Below are positions 24,902 through 32,439 of a stretch of 33,712 nt of DNA, in pieces. The DNA lies in the NCBI GenBank assembly GCA_028719205.1, contig JAQUKH010000027.1, forward strand, positions 1 to 33,712, read 5' to 3'. Below the pieces are notes generated by a model, which was given only the letters and a program-made list of their open reading frames with translations, had not been told where the DNA came from and did not search any database. Position 1 is the first letter of the stretch, and the number at the start of each line of letters is the position of its first letter. Made by a program: the position numbers and the translations under genes. The DNA is from a bacterium. Its GTDB lineage: Bacteria; JACRDZ01; JAQUKH01.

Positions 24902-25094
24902 AAATGTACTTAAAAACATGAATCATACAGTTCCTTCCAAAGGATTTTCTTATTACGTCAAAGATGATCAACTGCAGGCGTATCATGAATGGCCTATTGA
25001 AAAACGGCTTGAATGGTTATACGCGGTTAATTTATTGCGAAAAGGATTGCCCTCCAGAGTAAAAAATATTCAGGATAAATTCCGTTCAGAATAA
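24888..25094 (+). CDS. Small partner protein of the nucleotidyltransferase
   Basis: A 68-aa basic protein. The middle, DQLQAYHEWPIEKRLEWLYAVNLLRKGLP, looks like the short helical proteins found next to AbiEii/DUF6036-like nucleotidyltransferases (PxxxRLEWLxxxNxL pattern). It overlaps the upstream gene by 14 nt and has no separate ribosome site, so it should be translated by coupling. Together they have the shape of a two-gene accessory module such as an antitoxin-toxin pair. No DNA-binding motif is evident. Function is inferred from position only. Confidence 0.6.
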   Translation: MKKNKNVLKNMNHTVPSKGFSYYVKDDQLQAYHEWPIEKRLEWLYAVNLLRKGLPSRVKNIQDKFRSE

Positions 25095-25119
25095 ACTTAA
25101 TTGGATAAATATTATTTTG

Positions 25120-25151
25120 TAGGGGTGATTCGTGAATCGCCTTAGTTTTTT
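25120..25151 (+). repeat. GTAGGGG half-palindrome with T-run
   Basis: GGTGATTC (25125-25132) can pair with GAATCGCC (25135-25142) with one G-U and a tight loop. GTAGGGG precedes it and TTAGTTTTT follows. It resembles one half of the GTAGGGG...CCCCTAC palindromes seen at 28983, and because of the T-run it may also end transcription of the small accessory pair. Confidence 0.5.
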
Positions 25152-25172
25152 ACATTCTTGAATTTCTTTAGA

Positions 25173-25202
25173 CTGGCAGTGTTTTTTTTAAAGTGCTATA
25201 AT
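25173..25202 (+). promoter_or_regulatory. Extended -10 promoter for the radical SAM gene (leaderless)
   Basis: CTGGCA (25173-25178), an 18-bp spacer and TATAAT (25197-25202) preceded by TGC, giving a perfect extended -10 (TGnTATAAT). The -10 ends 6 nt before ATG 25209, so the mRNA should begin at or next to the start codon. Confidence 0.7.
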
Positions 25203-25208
25203 TTTAGT

Positions 25209-26348
25209 ATGCTTATTAAAAAATCAATAGATACAAAAGAAAAGTTTCGGATACTCACTCAGGATTCCCAGTATGATCTTGCCTGTGCTTGCGGAACAAA
25301 CGATTCTGACAGAAGGCATAGATCTGAAGACGATAAGTGGATATATCCTGTTTCTCTGGGTAATGGAAGAACGACTTTCCTTTTTAAGACACTATTATCA
25401 AATGCGTGTTCTAATAACTGTAAATATTGTCCTATAAGGGCAAGTAATGATTTAAGGAGATGCTCTTTAACTCCGGAAGAGACTGTAAAGGTGTTTATGG
25501 AATATTATGGAGCAGGGAAAGTAAGCGGGCTATTCCTTTCAAGCGGGGTAATGGGAAATCCGGATAACACCATGGAAAGCATAAATAAAACCGCTATTAT
25601 CTTAAGAAGGAAGGGCTTTAGAGGATATGTGCATTTAAAGGTAATGCCTGGCGCGTCTAATGCCGCTATTGAACAGGCTGTATCTCTCGCAAGTGCGGTA
25701 TCACTTAACATAGAAACTGCCGGAGAAAAGCATTTTAACAAAATTGCATCCGGTAAGAATTACATGGATGATATCATCAGGCCTTTAAAATATATAAGTA
25801 AATTAACAGAGAAAGGCTCATTATTTGACAGGATAAAGCATACAACACAATTCATTGTCGGAGCATCGGATGAAACAGATAAAGAGATAGTTAAATATTT
25901 CTGGGGATTATACAAGAGGCTGGGTTTGAGCCGGGTATATTTCAGCGCGTACCAGAGAGGGTTGGGAACTAATGATCTTCCCGGTGAAAACTCTTCCAGC
26001 AGTAATTCTGATATCCTTTTACGTGAACATAGGTTATACCAGGCAGATTGGCTTGTTCGAAAATATGGATTTACAGAAAATGATATATTATTTGAAAAAG
26101 ATGGAAATTTGTCGCTTAAGTATGATCCTAAAGAATACTGGGCAATTAATCATCCGGCATATTTTCCTGTTAATATAAACAGGACTGATAAATATGAATT
26201 GCTGCGAGTGCCGGGTCTGGGACAAGTTACGATTGATAGAATACTTGAACTAAGAAGAAATGGTATTATGATAAAATCACTGCAGCAACTGGGTAAAATA
26301 GGTAAAAGACTAAAAAAGGCAGAACAATATGTTCGATTCGGTTATTAG
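25209..26348 (+). CDS. Radical SAM protein, UDG-linked DNA modification/repair family
   Basis: A 379-aa protein matching the putative DNA modification/repair radical SAM family (TIGR03916). It has an N-terminal LACACGTN (Cys26, Cys28), the radical SAM triad Cys67-x3-Cys71-x2-Cys74 (NACSNNCKYC), PIRASNDLRR, and a C-terminal helix-hairpin-helix (RVPGLGQVTIDRILELRR) that should bind DNA. In many genomes a UDG-superfamily partner (TIGR03915) lies beside it; none is seen here, so it is an orphan in this window. The frame opens at a TTG (25158), but ATG 25209 is right for the family and sits just behind the -10. No ribosome site is present. Confidence 0.88.
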   Translation: MLIKKSIDTKEKFRILTQDSQYDLACACGTNDSDRRHRSEDDKWIYPVSLGNGRTTFLFKTLLSNACSNNCKYCPIRASNDLRRCSLTPEETVKVFMEYYGAGKVSGLFLSSGVMGNPDNTMESINKTAIILRRKGFRGYVHLKVMPGASNAAIEQAVSLASAVSLNIETAGEKHFNKIASGKNYMDDIIRPLKYISKLTEKGSLFDRIKHTTQFIVGASDETDKEIVKYFWGLYKRLGLSRVYFSAYQRGLGTNDLPGENSSSSNSDILLREHRLYQADWLVRKYGFTENDILFEKDGNLSLKYDPKEYWAINHPAYFPVNINRTDKYELLRVPGLGQVTIDRILELRRNGIMIKSLQQLGKIGKRLKKAEQYVRFGY

Positions 26349-26468
26349 AACCAAAGGCCATCATGAGAATCGATATGGAACAAAAATAGCAGAGGTTAAA
26401 AAAAAATAGCGAGGTTTCGAAATAACACCTTACCGCCCTATAGTTTCGAACTAACCGTCAAAAAACCC

Positions 26469-26501
26469 GCCGGATGGCACTGGATTAAGGACCCAGCCGG
26501 C
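26469..26501. repeat. Intergenic inverted repeat before lpdA
   Basis: GCCGGATGG (26469-26477) pairs with CCAGCCGGC (26493-26501) with one mismatch, followed by CGCCCCTAC, an end shared with the GTAGGGG/CCCCTAC repeats. It lies in the 266-nt gap 26349-26614, which has no gene. The same gap holds a short direct repeat, AAAAATAGC(A)GAGGTT at 26383 and 26402, of no clear meaning. Confidence 0.5.
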
Positions 26502-26537
26502 CGCCCCTACATTAATAACCAGAATTAAATGAATAAT

Positions 26538-26566
26538 TTGCAATTTCACACCGCCTATGATAAAAT
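26538..26566 (+). promoter_or_regulatory. Promoter for lpdA
   Basis: TTGCAA (26538-26543), a 17-bp spacer and TAAAAT (26561-26566) with TGA directly before it (extended -10). The predicted start near 26573 leaves a 42-nt leader with AGGAG as ribosome site, in contrast to the leaderless genes in this window. Confidence 0.6.
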
Positions 26567-26614
26567 TACATGAATTTACAAGCATAAATAACAAATCACA
26601 GGAGAAAATAAAAT

Positions 26615-28006
26615 ATGAGTTATGATATTTTAATCATCGGGGGTGGGCCTGGAGGGTATGTCGCGGCTATACGCGCGGCGCAGTTGGGGGCTAAGGTTTG
26701 CGTGGTGGAAAAAGATAAGGTTGGCGGGACATGCTTAAACAGAGGGTGTATTCCGACAAAATCTATTCTTTCAAGCATAAAGGTTTTGTCGTTAATAACT
26801 GAGGCGGAACATTTTGGGATAGAAGTCGGAAATTTTAAACCTAATTTTAAAGCGATTATTGACCGTAAGAATACCATTATTGAAAAATCGGTGCAGGGGA
26901 TAGAATTCCTTTTTAAAAGTTACGGGGTCGATCTTGTGAGAGGCGAAGGGAGTATAAAAAAGGCCGGGCTTGTCGTAGTGAAAGATGCAAGCGGCGAGAA
27001 GGAAATAGAGGCGAAAAATATTATTGTCGCGAGCGGTTCGGAACCGGCGAATATTCCAATGTTCCAGATAGACGGGAAAAAGGTTATAACAAGTACCGAA
27101 GCCTTGAATTTAACTGAATATCCTGAGAAGATAATAATAATCGGGGGAGGAGTAATTGGCTGTGAATTTGCCACTATTTTTAGCAGGCTTGGAGTCAAAG
27201 TAACAATAATTGAAATGATGCCATGCATTATTCCTACTGAGGATATACAGCTTGGAAGAAGGCTTCAGTCGTTATTAAAGAAACAAGGGATCGAAATATT
27301 TACCGGAAGTAAGATCACAAAATTAACTAAAGATAAAGATGTTACGGTGGAACTCGAATCCGGTGAAAAATATACGGCTGACCTTGTGCTTGTATCTATA
27401 GGCAGGAGTTTAAATACAAAGAACTTAGGGCTTGAAAATATCGGTGTAAAAACCGGGCCGCGCGGGGAAATAATCGTGAATGAATTTCTGGAGACAAATG
27501 TCCCTGGTATCTACGCGATCGGCGATGTTACCGCGAAGATCATGCTCGCGCATGTGGCATCCGCGCAGGGCAGGCAGGCGGTCGAGAATATTTTAAAAGA
27601 GAAAAAACCTATGGATTACAGTTTGATACCAAGCTGTATTTTTACACAACCTGAGATTGGGACTATTGGCCTTTCTGAAACCAAGGCGAAAGAAAAGGGA
27701 ATTGATGTGACAACAGGGACATTCCAATTTGCGGGATTAGGTAAGGCGCAGGCAATGGGTGAAACTGAGGGTATAGCCCGTTTGATAGTCGATAAAAAGA
27801 CAGATAAGATTTTAGGCGGCCAGATAATCGGCCCTGATGCGACAAGCCTTATCGCGGAAGTGGTTTTAGCGATAAAACTTGGAGCAACGGCTATGGAGAT
27901 AGCCGAGACAATACACGCGCATCCTACATTGCCTGAAGCGGTTCTGGAAGCGGCGGAAGATGTTCATGATATGTCGGTGCATTTAGCGAAGAAAAAGAAA
28001 AGGTAA
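26615..28006 (+). CDS. lpdA: Dihydrolipoyl dehydrogenase
   Basis: A 463-aa FAD-dependent disulfide oxidoreductase (E3) that reoxidises dihydrolipoamide in 2-oxoacid dehydrogenases or the glycine cleavage system. It has FAD motif GGGPGGY (9-15), redox disulfide GGTCLNRGCIPTK (Cys40, Cys45), the NAD-binding GGGVIGCEFA block, the second FAD site GIYAIGDVT, and active-site HAHPTLPEA near the C-terminus. ATG 26615 is preceded by AGGAG. It is followed by lipA 121 nt on, so lipoate-dependent metabolism is implied, although E1, E2 or gcv genes are not in the window. Confidence 0.95.
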   Translation: MSYDILIIGGGPGGYVAAIRAAQLGAKVCVVEKDKVGGTCLNRGCIPTKSILSSIKVLSLITEAEHFGIEVGNFKPNFKAIIDRKNTIIEKSVQGIEFLFKSYGVDLVRGEGSIKKAGLVVVKDASGEKEIEAKNIIVASGSEPANIPMFQIDGKKVITSTEALNLTEYPEKIIIIGGGVIGCEFATIFSRLGVKVTIIEMMPCIIPTEDIQLGRRLQSLLKKQGIEIFTGSKITKLTKDKDVTVELESGEKYTADLVLVSIGRSLNTKNLGLENIGVKTGPRGEIIVNEFLETNVPGIYAIGDVTAKIMLAHVASAQGRQAVENILKEKKPMDYSLIPSCIFTQPEIGTIGLSETKAKEKGIDVTTGTFQFAGLGKAQAMGETEGIARLIVDKKTDKILGGQIIGPDATSLIAEVVLAIKLGATAMEIAETIHAHPTLPEAVLEAAEDVHDMSVHLAKKKKR

Positions 28007-28052
28007 TTTTGGCAAATACATTAATTCCAAAATCTATTTTTGCTTAAACCCG

Positions 28053-28092
28053 TCCGCCTCAGGCGGATGATAAATCTTCCGCCAAAGGCGGA
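28053..28092. repeat. Pair of CCGCC/GGCGG palindromes before lipA
   Basis: TCCGCCTCAGGCGGA (28053-28067) and TCCGCCAAAGGCGGA (28078-28092) are two perfect small palindromes that can also pair with each other. They fill the 28007-28127 gap along with an AT-rich stretch. There is no T-run, so they look like intergenic repeat elements rather than a terminator. Confidence 0.6.
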
Positions 28093-28127
28093 TCTGCCTA
28101 TGGCATGAAAGGCTCATTTTTAAATTT

Positions 28128-29015
28128 ATGGTTAAAATACCTGAGTGGATAAAAAGGGATATACCAAGGAAAAAAAGTTTACTTGTAAAAAAAAACTCAC
28201 TTGGAACATTAAATGTTATCTCTGAATTAAAATTGAACACAGTTTGCCAGTCGGCAAAATGCCCGAACATAGAAACTTGTTTTAAAAACAGCACGGCAAC
28301 TTTTATGATACTGGGTTCCGTGTGTACAAGAGCCTGCGGATTTTGCGGTGTAGGAAAAGGGAAGCCTGCCGATATTGACAATAACGAGCCTTTGAGGATC
28401 GTTGACGCGGTTAGGCAGTTAAAAATAAAGCACGCGGTAATTACATCGGTGACGCGCGATGACCTCCCTGATGGAGGTGCCGGGCAATTTATAAAAGTAA
28501 TTAATTTATTGCGGAAAGAGGTACCGGATGTAGCTGTTGAAGTATTGACTCCTGATTTTAAAGGAGACCTTGAAGTTACAAAAGGTATCTTATTGCAAAA
28601 GCCGGATATTTTTAATCATAACATAGAAACTGTGCCTCGGCTTTATGGAAAAGTAAGGCCTCAGGCTGTATATAAGAGGTCCCTGGATATATTAAGATTC
28701 GCGAAAGGCCATAATAAAAAAATATTTACAAAATCAGGGATAATGGTAGGCCTTGGAGAAAAAAAAGAAGAGGTGCTGTCAAGCCTTTTAGATCTTAGAG
28801 AAAATAACTGTGATTATGTGACTATTGGCCAGTATTTCAGGCCTAATATTAAGAATCTTCCGGTAGTTGAATATTTACCGAAAGAATATTTTGTTGGAAT
28901 AGAGAACGAAGCGAAAAAAATGGGTTTCCTGAATGTCTTTTCAGGCACATGGGTGAGGAGCTCGTTTCACGCTGAAAAACTTGTAGGGGCACGGCTTGCC
29001 GTGCCCCTACCTTAG
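28128..29015 (+). CDS. lipA: Lipoyl synthase LipA with repeat-encoded C-terminus
   Basis: A radical SAM enzyme of 295 aa that inserts two sulfurs into the octanoyl chain of lipoyl domains. The auxiliary cluster cysteines are Cys40, Cys45 and Cys51 (CQSAKCPNIETC). The radical SAM cysteines are Cys66, Cys70 and Cys73 (CTRACGFC). ATFMILGSVCTR, TSVTRDDLPDGGA, FNHNIETVPRLY and the late RSSFHAEK, with the usual Arg-Ser-Ser, are intact. The final residues VGARLAVPLP come from a perfect palindromic repeat, not from normal LipA sequence. No ribosome site is seen before ATG 28128. Confidence 0.94.
   Translation: MVKIPEWIKRDIPRKKSLLVKKNSLGTLNVISELKLNTVCQSAKCPNIETCFKNSTATFMILGSVCTRACGFCGVGKGKPADIDNNEPLRIVDAVRQLKIKHAVITSVTRDDLPDGGAGQFIKVINLLRKEVPDVAVEVLTPDFKGDLEVTKGILLQKPDIFNHNIETVPRLYGKVRPQAVYKRSLDILRFAKGHNKKIFTKSGIMVGLGEKKEEVLSSLLDLRENNCDYVTIGQYFRPNIKNLPVVEYLPKEYFVGIENEAKKMGFLNVFSGTWVRSSFHAEKLVGARLAVPLP
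28983..29010. repeat. Perfect 13-bp palindrome in the end of lipA
   Basis: GTAGGGGCACGGC (28983-28995) and GCCGTGCCCCTAC (28998-29010) form a perfect inverted repeat with a TT loop. It encodes VGARLAVPL of LipA. The stop codon (29013-29015) and the next gene's ribosome site TAGGAGA follow directly. It shares its GTAGGGG/CCCCTAC ends with the elements at 25120 and 26501. Confidence 0.8.
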
Positions 29016-29023
29016 GAGAAATT

Positions 29024-29929
29024 ATGTCGATATTGGTTGTAGGTTCGGTTGCAATGGATACTATTGAGACACCGTTTGGGAAAGTTACAAATGCCCTGGG
29101 CGGGTCCGCGGTTTATTCATCCTATTCAGCGTCATTTTTTTCCACGGTTAAGCTTGTGGCGGTGGTCGGTTCCGATTTTCCGGAAAAATACAAGAATATC
29201 CTGAAGGAACGGAAAATTGACCTCCAGGGCCTGCAGGAAGAAGAAGGAAAAACCTTTCATTGGGAGGGTTTTTACGATTTTGACCTGAATACTGCGCATA
29301 CAATTAATACGGAATTAAATGTTTTTGAAAATTTTGAGCCTGTTATACCTGACTCCTTTAAAAATACACCATATGTATTTTTAGCGAATATTGACCCTGA
29401 ACTTCAGCTGAAAGTTTTAAATTCGATTAAACATCCAAAACTTGTGGTTTGTGATACAATGAATTTCTGGATTGAAAAGAAAAGAGACGCGCTTTTAGAA
29501 ACTATCAAGAAAGTCGATATATTTATTATTAACGAAGGTGAGGCGCGTGAATTATCGGGCGAGTCTAATCTGATCAAGGCGGCAAAAAAGATCAGGTCCT
29601 TCGGCCCGAAAGGTTTGATAATTAAAAAGGGAGAACACGGAGCGCTGCTTTTTAGTGATAATATTTTTTCCGCGCCCGCGTACCCGCTCGAATCTGTTTT
29701 TGACCCGACCGGAGCAGGAGATACGTTTGCCGGCGGTTTTATCGGATATCTTGCAAAGTGTGGGGACCTGACCGATGCGAGCTTACGCCGCGCCGTGGTA
29801 AGGGGAACGACTATGGCGTCTTTCTGCGTGGAGAATTTTACTTTAGACAGGATGAGAATGCTGACTGAAACAGAAATAACTTCAAGATGCCGAAAAATAA
29901 AAGAATTAAGCCATTTTGAAAACATTTAA
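29024..29929 (+). CDS. PfkB-family carbohydrate kinase
   Basis: A 301-aa ribokinase/PfkB-superfamily kinase. N-terminal ILVVGSVAMDTI and ALGGSAVYSSYSA carry the sugar-binding glycines. The C-terminal DPTGAGDTFAGGFIGYLA (227-244) is the ATP/anion hole with catalytic Asp233. The substrate could be a sugar, sugar phosphate or nucleoside; residues seen do not decide. TAGGAGA is its ribosome site, and it starts 8 nt after lipA. It is 13 nt from the aminotransferase downstream, so the two are likely co-transcribed. Confidence 0.9.
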   Translation: MSILVVGSVAMDTIETPFGKVTNALGGSAVYSSYSASFFSTVKLVAVVGSDFPEKYKNILKERKIDLQGLQEEEGKTFHWEGFYDFDLNTAHTINTELNVFENFEPVIPDSFKNTPYVFLANIDPELQLKVLNSIKHPKLVVCDTMNFWIEKKRDALLETIKKVDIFIINEGEARELSGESNLIKAAKKIRSFGPKGLIIKKGEHGALLFSDNIFSAPAYPLESVFDPTGAGDTFAGGFIGYLAKCGDLTDASLRRAVVRGTTMASFCVENFTLDRMRMLTETEITSRCRKIKELSHFENI

Positions 29930-29942
29930 ATGCGGAGTATAA

Positions 29943-31109
29943 ATGATAGCATCAAACAGAATTAACAGGTTTCCTGAGTACATGTTCGCGAAGATAAATA
30001 GCCAGAAACTCGCGGCGAGAAGGAAAGGCATTGATATAATTGATCTGGGTATGGGAAATCCGGATCATCCGACGCCTGTGCCCGTAGTACAGGCGTTAGT
30101 AAAAGCGGTTCAGGATACGAAGACACATCGTTACTCGGTAGCCAGGGGTATTTATAATTTCAGGCGGGAGGCAAGCAGGTTTTATGAGAGAAAATTTAAT
30201 GTTTCGATCGACCCTGATAAAGAAGTTGTCGCGCTGATCGGAACAAAGGAAGGCCTTGCTCATCTTATGTTCGCTATTTTAAATGAAGGGGATTCGGCGG
30301 TTGTTCCAAATCCTACCTATCCGATCCATATGTACGGTGTAATTATGGCAGGGGGGAACCTTATTAATGTTCCGCTTTTTCCATTTGATACTTTTCTTCA
30401 GCGTATGTCGGATACTATTAAAAACACATGGCCTCAGCCAAAGATATTGATACTGAATTTCCCAAATAATCCGACAACACTCAGTGTTGAACTGGGTTTT
30501 TTTGAAGAAGTTGTCGCGGTGGCGAGGAAACATAATTTACTGGTTGTTCATGATATGGCCTACGCTGATATTGTATTCGATGATTATGTCGCCCCGAGTA
30601 TACTCCAGGTAAAAGGCGCGAAGGAAATCGCTATAGAGTTTTATTCATTTTCAAAATCCTTTAATATGCCCGGCTGGAGAGTCGGGTTTGCGTGCGGTAA
30701 CGCGGAAATCGTTCAGGCATTAACCAAGATAAAAAGCTATCTGGATTACGGTATATTCACGCCGATCCAGATCGCAGGAATAAAAGCGCTCCAGTGCCCT
30801 GAAGCGTGGATAAAACAAAACTCGGATAGTTATTCCAAGCGCGCTGATATAGCGGTAAAAGAAATGAACAAAATGGGCTGGCCGGTCGAAAAACCGCGCG
30901 GGACAATGTATCTCTGGCCTGCGATCCCCGAAAAATTCAAAAATATGAGCGCGATGGATTTTTCAATGATGCTGCTGGAAAAAGCGGAAGTAGCTGTTTC
31001 TCCAGGAGTAGGTTTTGGCGAATATGGAGAAGGGTATGTCCGTATAGCGTTAGTTGAGAACGAGAACAGGATCCGTCAGGCCTTGAAAAATATTAAGAAA
31101 CTAATGTAA
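29943..31109 (+). CDS. alaC: AlaC-type alanine/glutamate aminotransferase
   Basis: A class I PLP aminotransferase of 388 aa, very close to the E. coli AlaC (YfdZ) pattern: NRINRFPEYMFAKI, DLGMGNPDHPTP, HRYSVARGI, GTKEGLAHLMFAIL, PNPTYPIHMYGVIMAG, the PLP lysine Lys238 in SFSKSFNMPGWRVGF, and VSPGVGFGEYGEGYVRIAL. It should make alanine from pyruvate and glutamate. LL-diaminopimelate aminotransferases are related, so that activity is an alternative. In several phyla this gene precedes hom; here a minus-strand flavoprotein and csp separate them. The last 9 nt overlap the convergent gene. Confidence 0.88.
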   Translation: MIASNRINRFPEYMFAKINSQKLAARRKGIDIIDLGMGNPDHPTPVPVVQALVKAVQDTKTHRYSVARGIYNFRREASRFYERKFNVSIDPDKEVVALIGTKEGLAHLMFAILNEGDSAVVPNPTYPIHMYGVIMAGGNLINVPLFPFDTFLQRMSDTIKNTWPQPKILILNFPNNPTTLSVELGFFEEVVAVARKHNLLVVHDMAYADIVFDDYVAPSILQVKGAKEIAIEFYSFSKSFNMPGWRVGFACGNAEIVQALTKIKSYLDYGIFTPIQIAGIKALQCPEAWIKQNSDSYSKRADIAVKEMNKMGWPVEKPRGTMYLWPAIPEKFKNMSAMDFSMMLLEKAEVAVSPGVGFGEYGEGYVRIALVENENRIRQALKNIKKLM

Positions 31110-32357
31110 AAAGGTGGCGGCTGCGGCTTTACCCGCCGCCCAGCCGGTTGAAAAAGCGGCCTGCAGGTTATAACCTCCGGTATCCGCGTCAAGATCCAGT
31201 ACTTCACCGGCGAAATACAGGCCTTTTATTAATTTCGATCCCATTGTGTTCGGGTCGATCTCTTTAAGATTTACACCGCCCGCGGTAACAATAGCTTCAG
31301 GTAACGGTCGATAATTTTTAACTTCCAGACGAAAATCCTTTAACCATATACGTAACTTTTTTCTTTCTTCCGCATTGATCTGGTTGCAAAGTTTGTCCGG
31401 CTGTATGTTTAAAAGGTTTATGCAGGCCGGTACTAATTTTTTTTGGAGCCATTCATTAAGGAGAGTTTTAAAAAGTTTTTTACCGTGTGTTTTAATTTCA
31501 CTCAGTAAAAAAGCGTCAAGTGTTTTATCATCCATTTCGGGTTTAAGATCTATCGAGAGAAATACTTTTTGTTTTATCAAAAGGTGCTCAACAACTATTT
31601 TGCTTATTAAAAGTATTAGAGGCCCTGAAACACCATAATGTGTAAATACCATTTCACCTGATCTTGATGTTATATTCTTTCCGTTTACTAGTACCTTTAC
31701 GGTTACATTACTCAGGCTGATACCTTGCAGGTCCTGCGCGATATTTCCTGCTATTTCAAGAGGAATCAGAGAAGGCCTGATATTTATAATAGTATGTCCT
31801 GCGGATTTTGCAAGCGAGTAGCCGTCTCCGCTTGAACCTGTACCCGGGTAAGAAGCTCCGCCTGTTGTAATAATTATATTTTCAGTATAATATATTTTAT
31901 CAGAAGATGATCCCGCGATGCCGGTCAATTTTCCGTTCTCAATAAGTAAACGGTTTACAGTAAAGCCTGTTTGTAAAGTTACCCCGCGTTCCCTGATCCA
32001 ATTCAGTAAAAAATCAACTATCGTATCGGCTTTATCATCCTCGGGAAAAATTTTACCATCAGCCTCTGTTACAAACCGAATGCCTGCATTATAAAAAAAT
32101 TGGAGGAGTTCAGTCGAAAAAAATCTGGAAAAAACAGGGCGTAAAAACCGGCCGTTCATCCCGAAGCTTTTAATAAATTCGTTAATGGGCGCGGCATTTG
32201 TTATATTACAGCGTCCGCCTCCGGTGATCCGGAGTTTATTAGCAGGGGTATCCATTTTTTCAAGAAGCAAAACCTTTGTGCCTGATTCTGCCGCCTGCCC
32301 CGCGGCCATAAGACCCGCTGGCCCGGCGCCAACTACAATAACATCATATTTATTCAT
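31101..32357 (-). CDS. HI0933/BaiN-like FAD-dependent oxidoreductase
   Basis: A 418-aa flavoprotein of the HI0933 (BaiN/RdsA) family. FAD binding is shown by VVGAGPAGLMAAGQA (8-22) and the family signature RITGGGRCNITN (43-54), with TGGASYPGTGSSGDGY and FTHYGVSGPL in the middle and GGYNLQAAFSTGWAAG at the C-terminus. Family members are flavin oxidoreductases with largely unknown substrates; one is linked to bile-acid reduction. It has no ribosome site. An extended -10 sits 7 nt before ATG 32357, so it is probably leaderless. It overlaps alaC by 9 nt at the 3' ends. Confidence 0.9.
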   Translation of the reverse strand: MNKYDVIVVGAGPAGLMAAGQAAESGTKVLLLEKMDTPANKLRITGGGRCNITNAAPINEFIKSFGMNGRFLRPVFSRFFSTELLQFFYNAGIRFVTEADGKIFPEDDKADTIVDFLLNWIRERGVTLQTGFTVNRLLIENGKLTGIAGSSSDKIYYTENIIITTGGASYPGTGSSGDGYSLAKSAGHTIINIRPSLIPLEIAGNIAQDLQGISLSNVTVKVLVNGKNITSRSGEMVFTHYGVSGPLILLISKIVVEHLLIKQKVFLSIDLKPEMDDKTLDAFLLSEIKTHGKKLFKTLLNEWLQKKLVPACINLLNIQPDKLCNQINAEERKKLRIWLKDFRLEVKNYRPLPEAIVTAGGVNLKEIDPNTMGSKLIKGLYFAGEVLDLDADTGGYNLQAAFSTGWAAGKAAAATFLH

Positions 32358-32364
32358 ATGTACA

Positions 32365-32373
32365 ATTATAACA
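32365..32373 (-). promoter_or_regulatory. Extended -10 element before the flavoprotein (leaderless)
   Basis: On the minus strand, TGT-TATAAT (32373-32365) is an exact extended -10. The next 7 nt lead to the ATG at 32357, so the transcript should begin at the start codon. No good -35 is seen, which extended -10 promoters can tolerate. Confidence 0.6.
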
Positions 32374-32391
32374 TAATTATTTATTCCAAAT

Positions 32392-32422
32392 AAAAAAGCC
32401 CCGCATTTTATAATACGGGGCT
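32392..32422 (-). terminator. Intrinsic terminator after csp
   Basis: Read on the minus strand, AGCCCCG (32422-32416) pairs with CGGGGCT (32403-32397) around an AT loop and is followed by a run of six T's. It lies 18 nt after the csp stop and separates it from the flavoprotein promoter. Confidence 0.88.
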
Positions 32423-32439
32423 CTGATATTCGTTTTTGG

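Noticed and set aside
26349-26614. Remains of a UDG partner gene after the radical SAM gene
   Set aside because: Short frames here are broken by stops and show no recognisable UDG motif; the region is better explained by repeats and the lpdA promoter.
28053-28092. CRISPR array or att site
   Set aside because: Only two short palindromes with no spacers of regular length, and no cas or integrase gene nearby.
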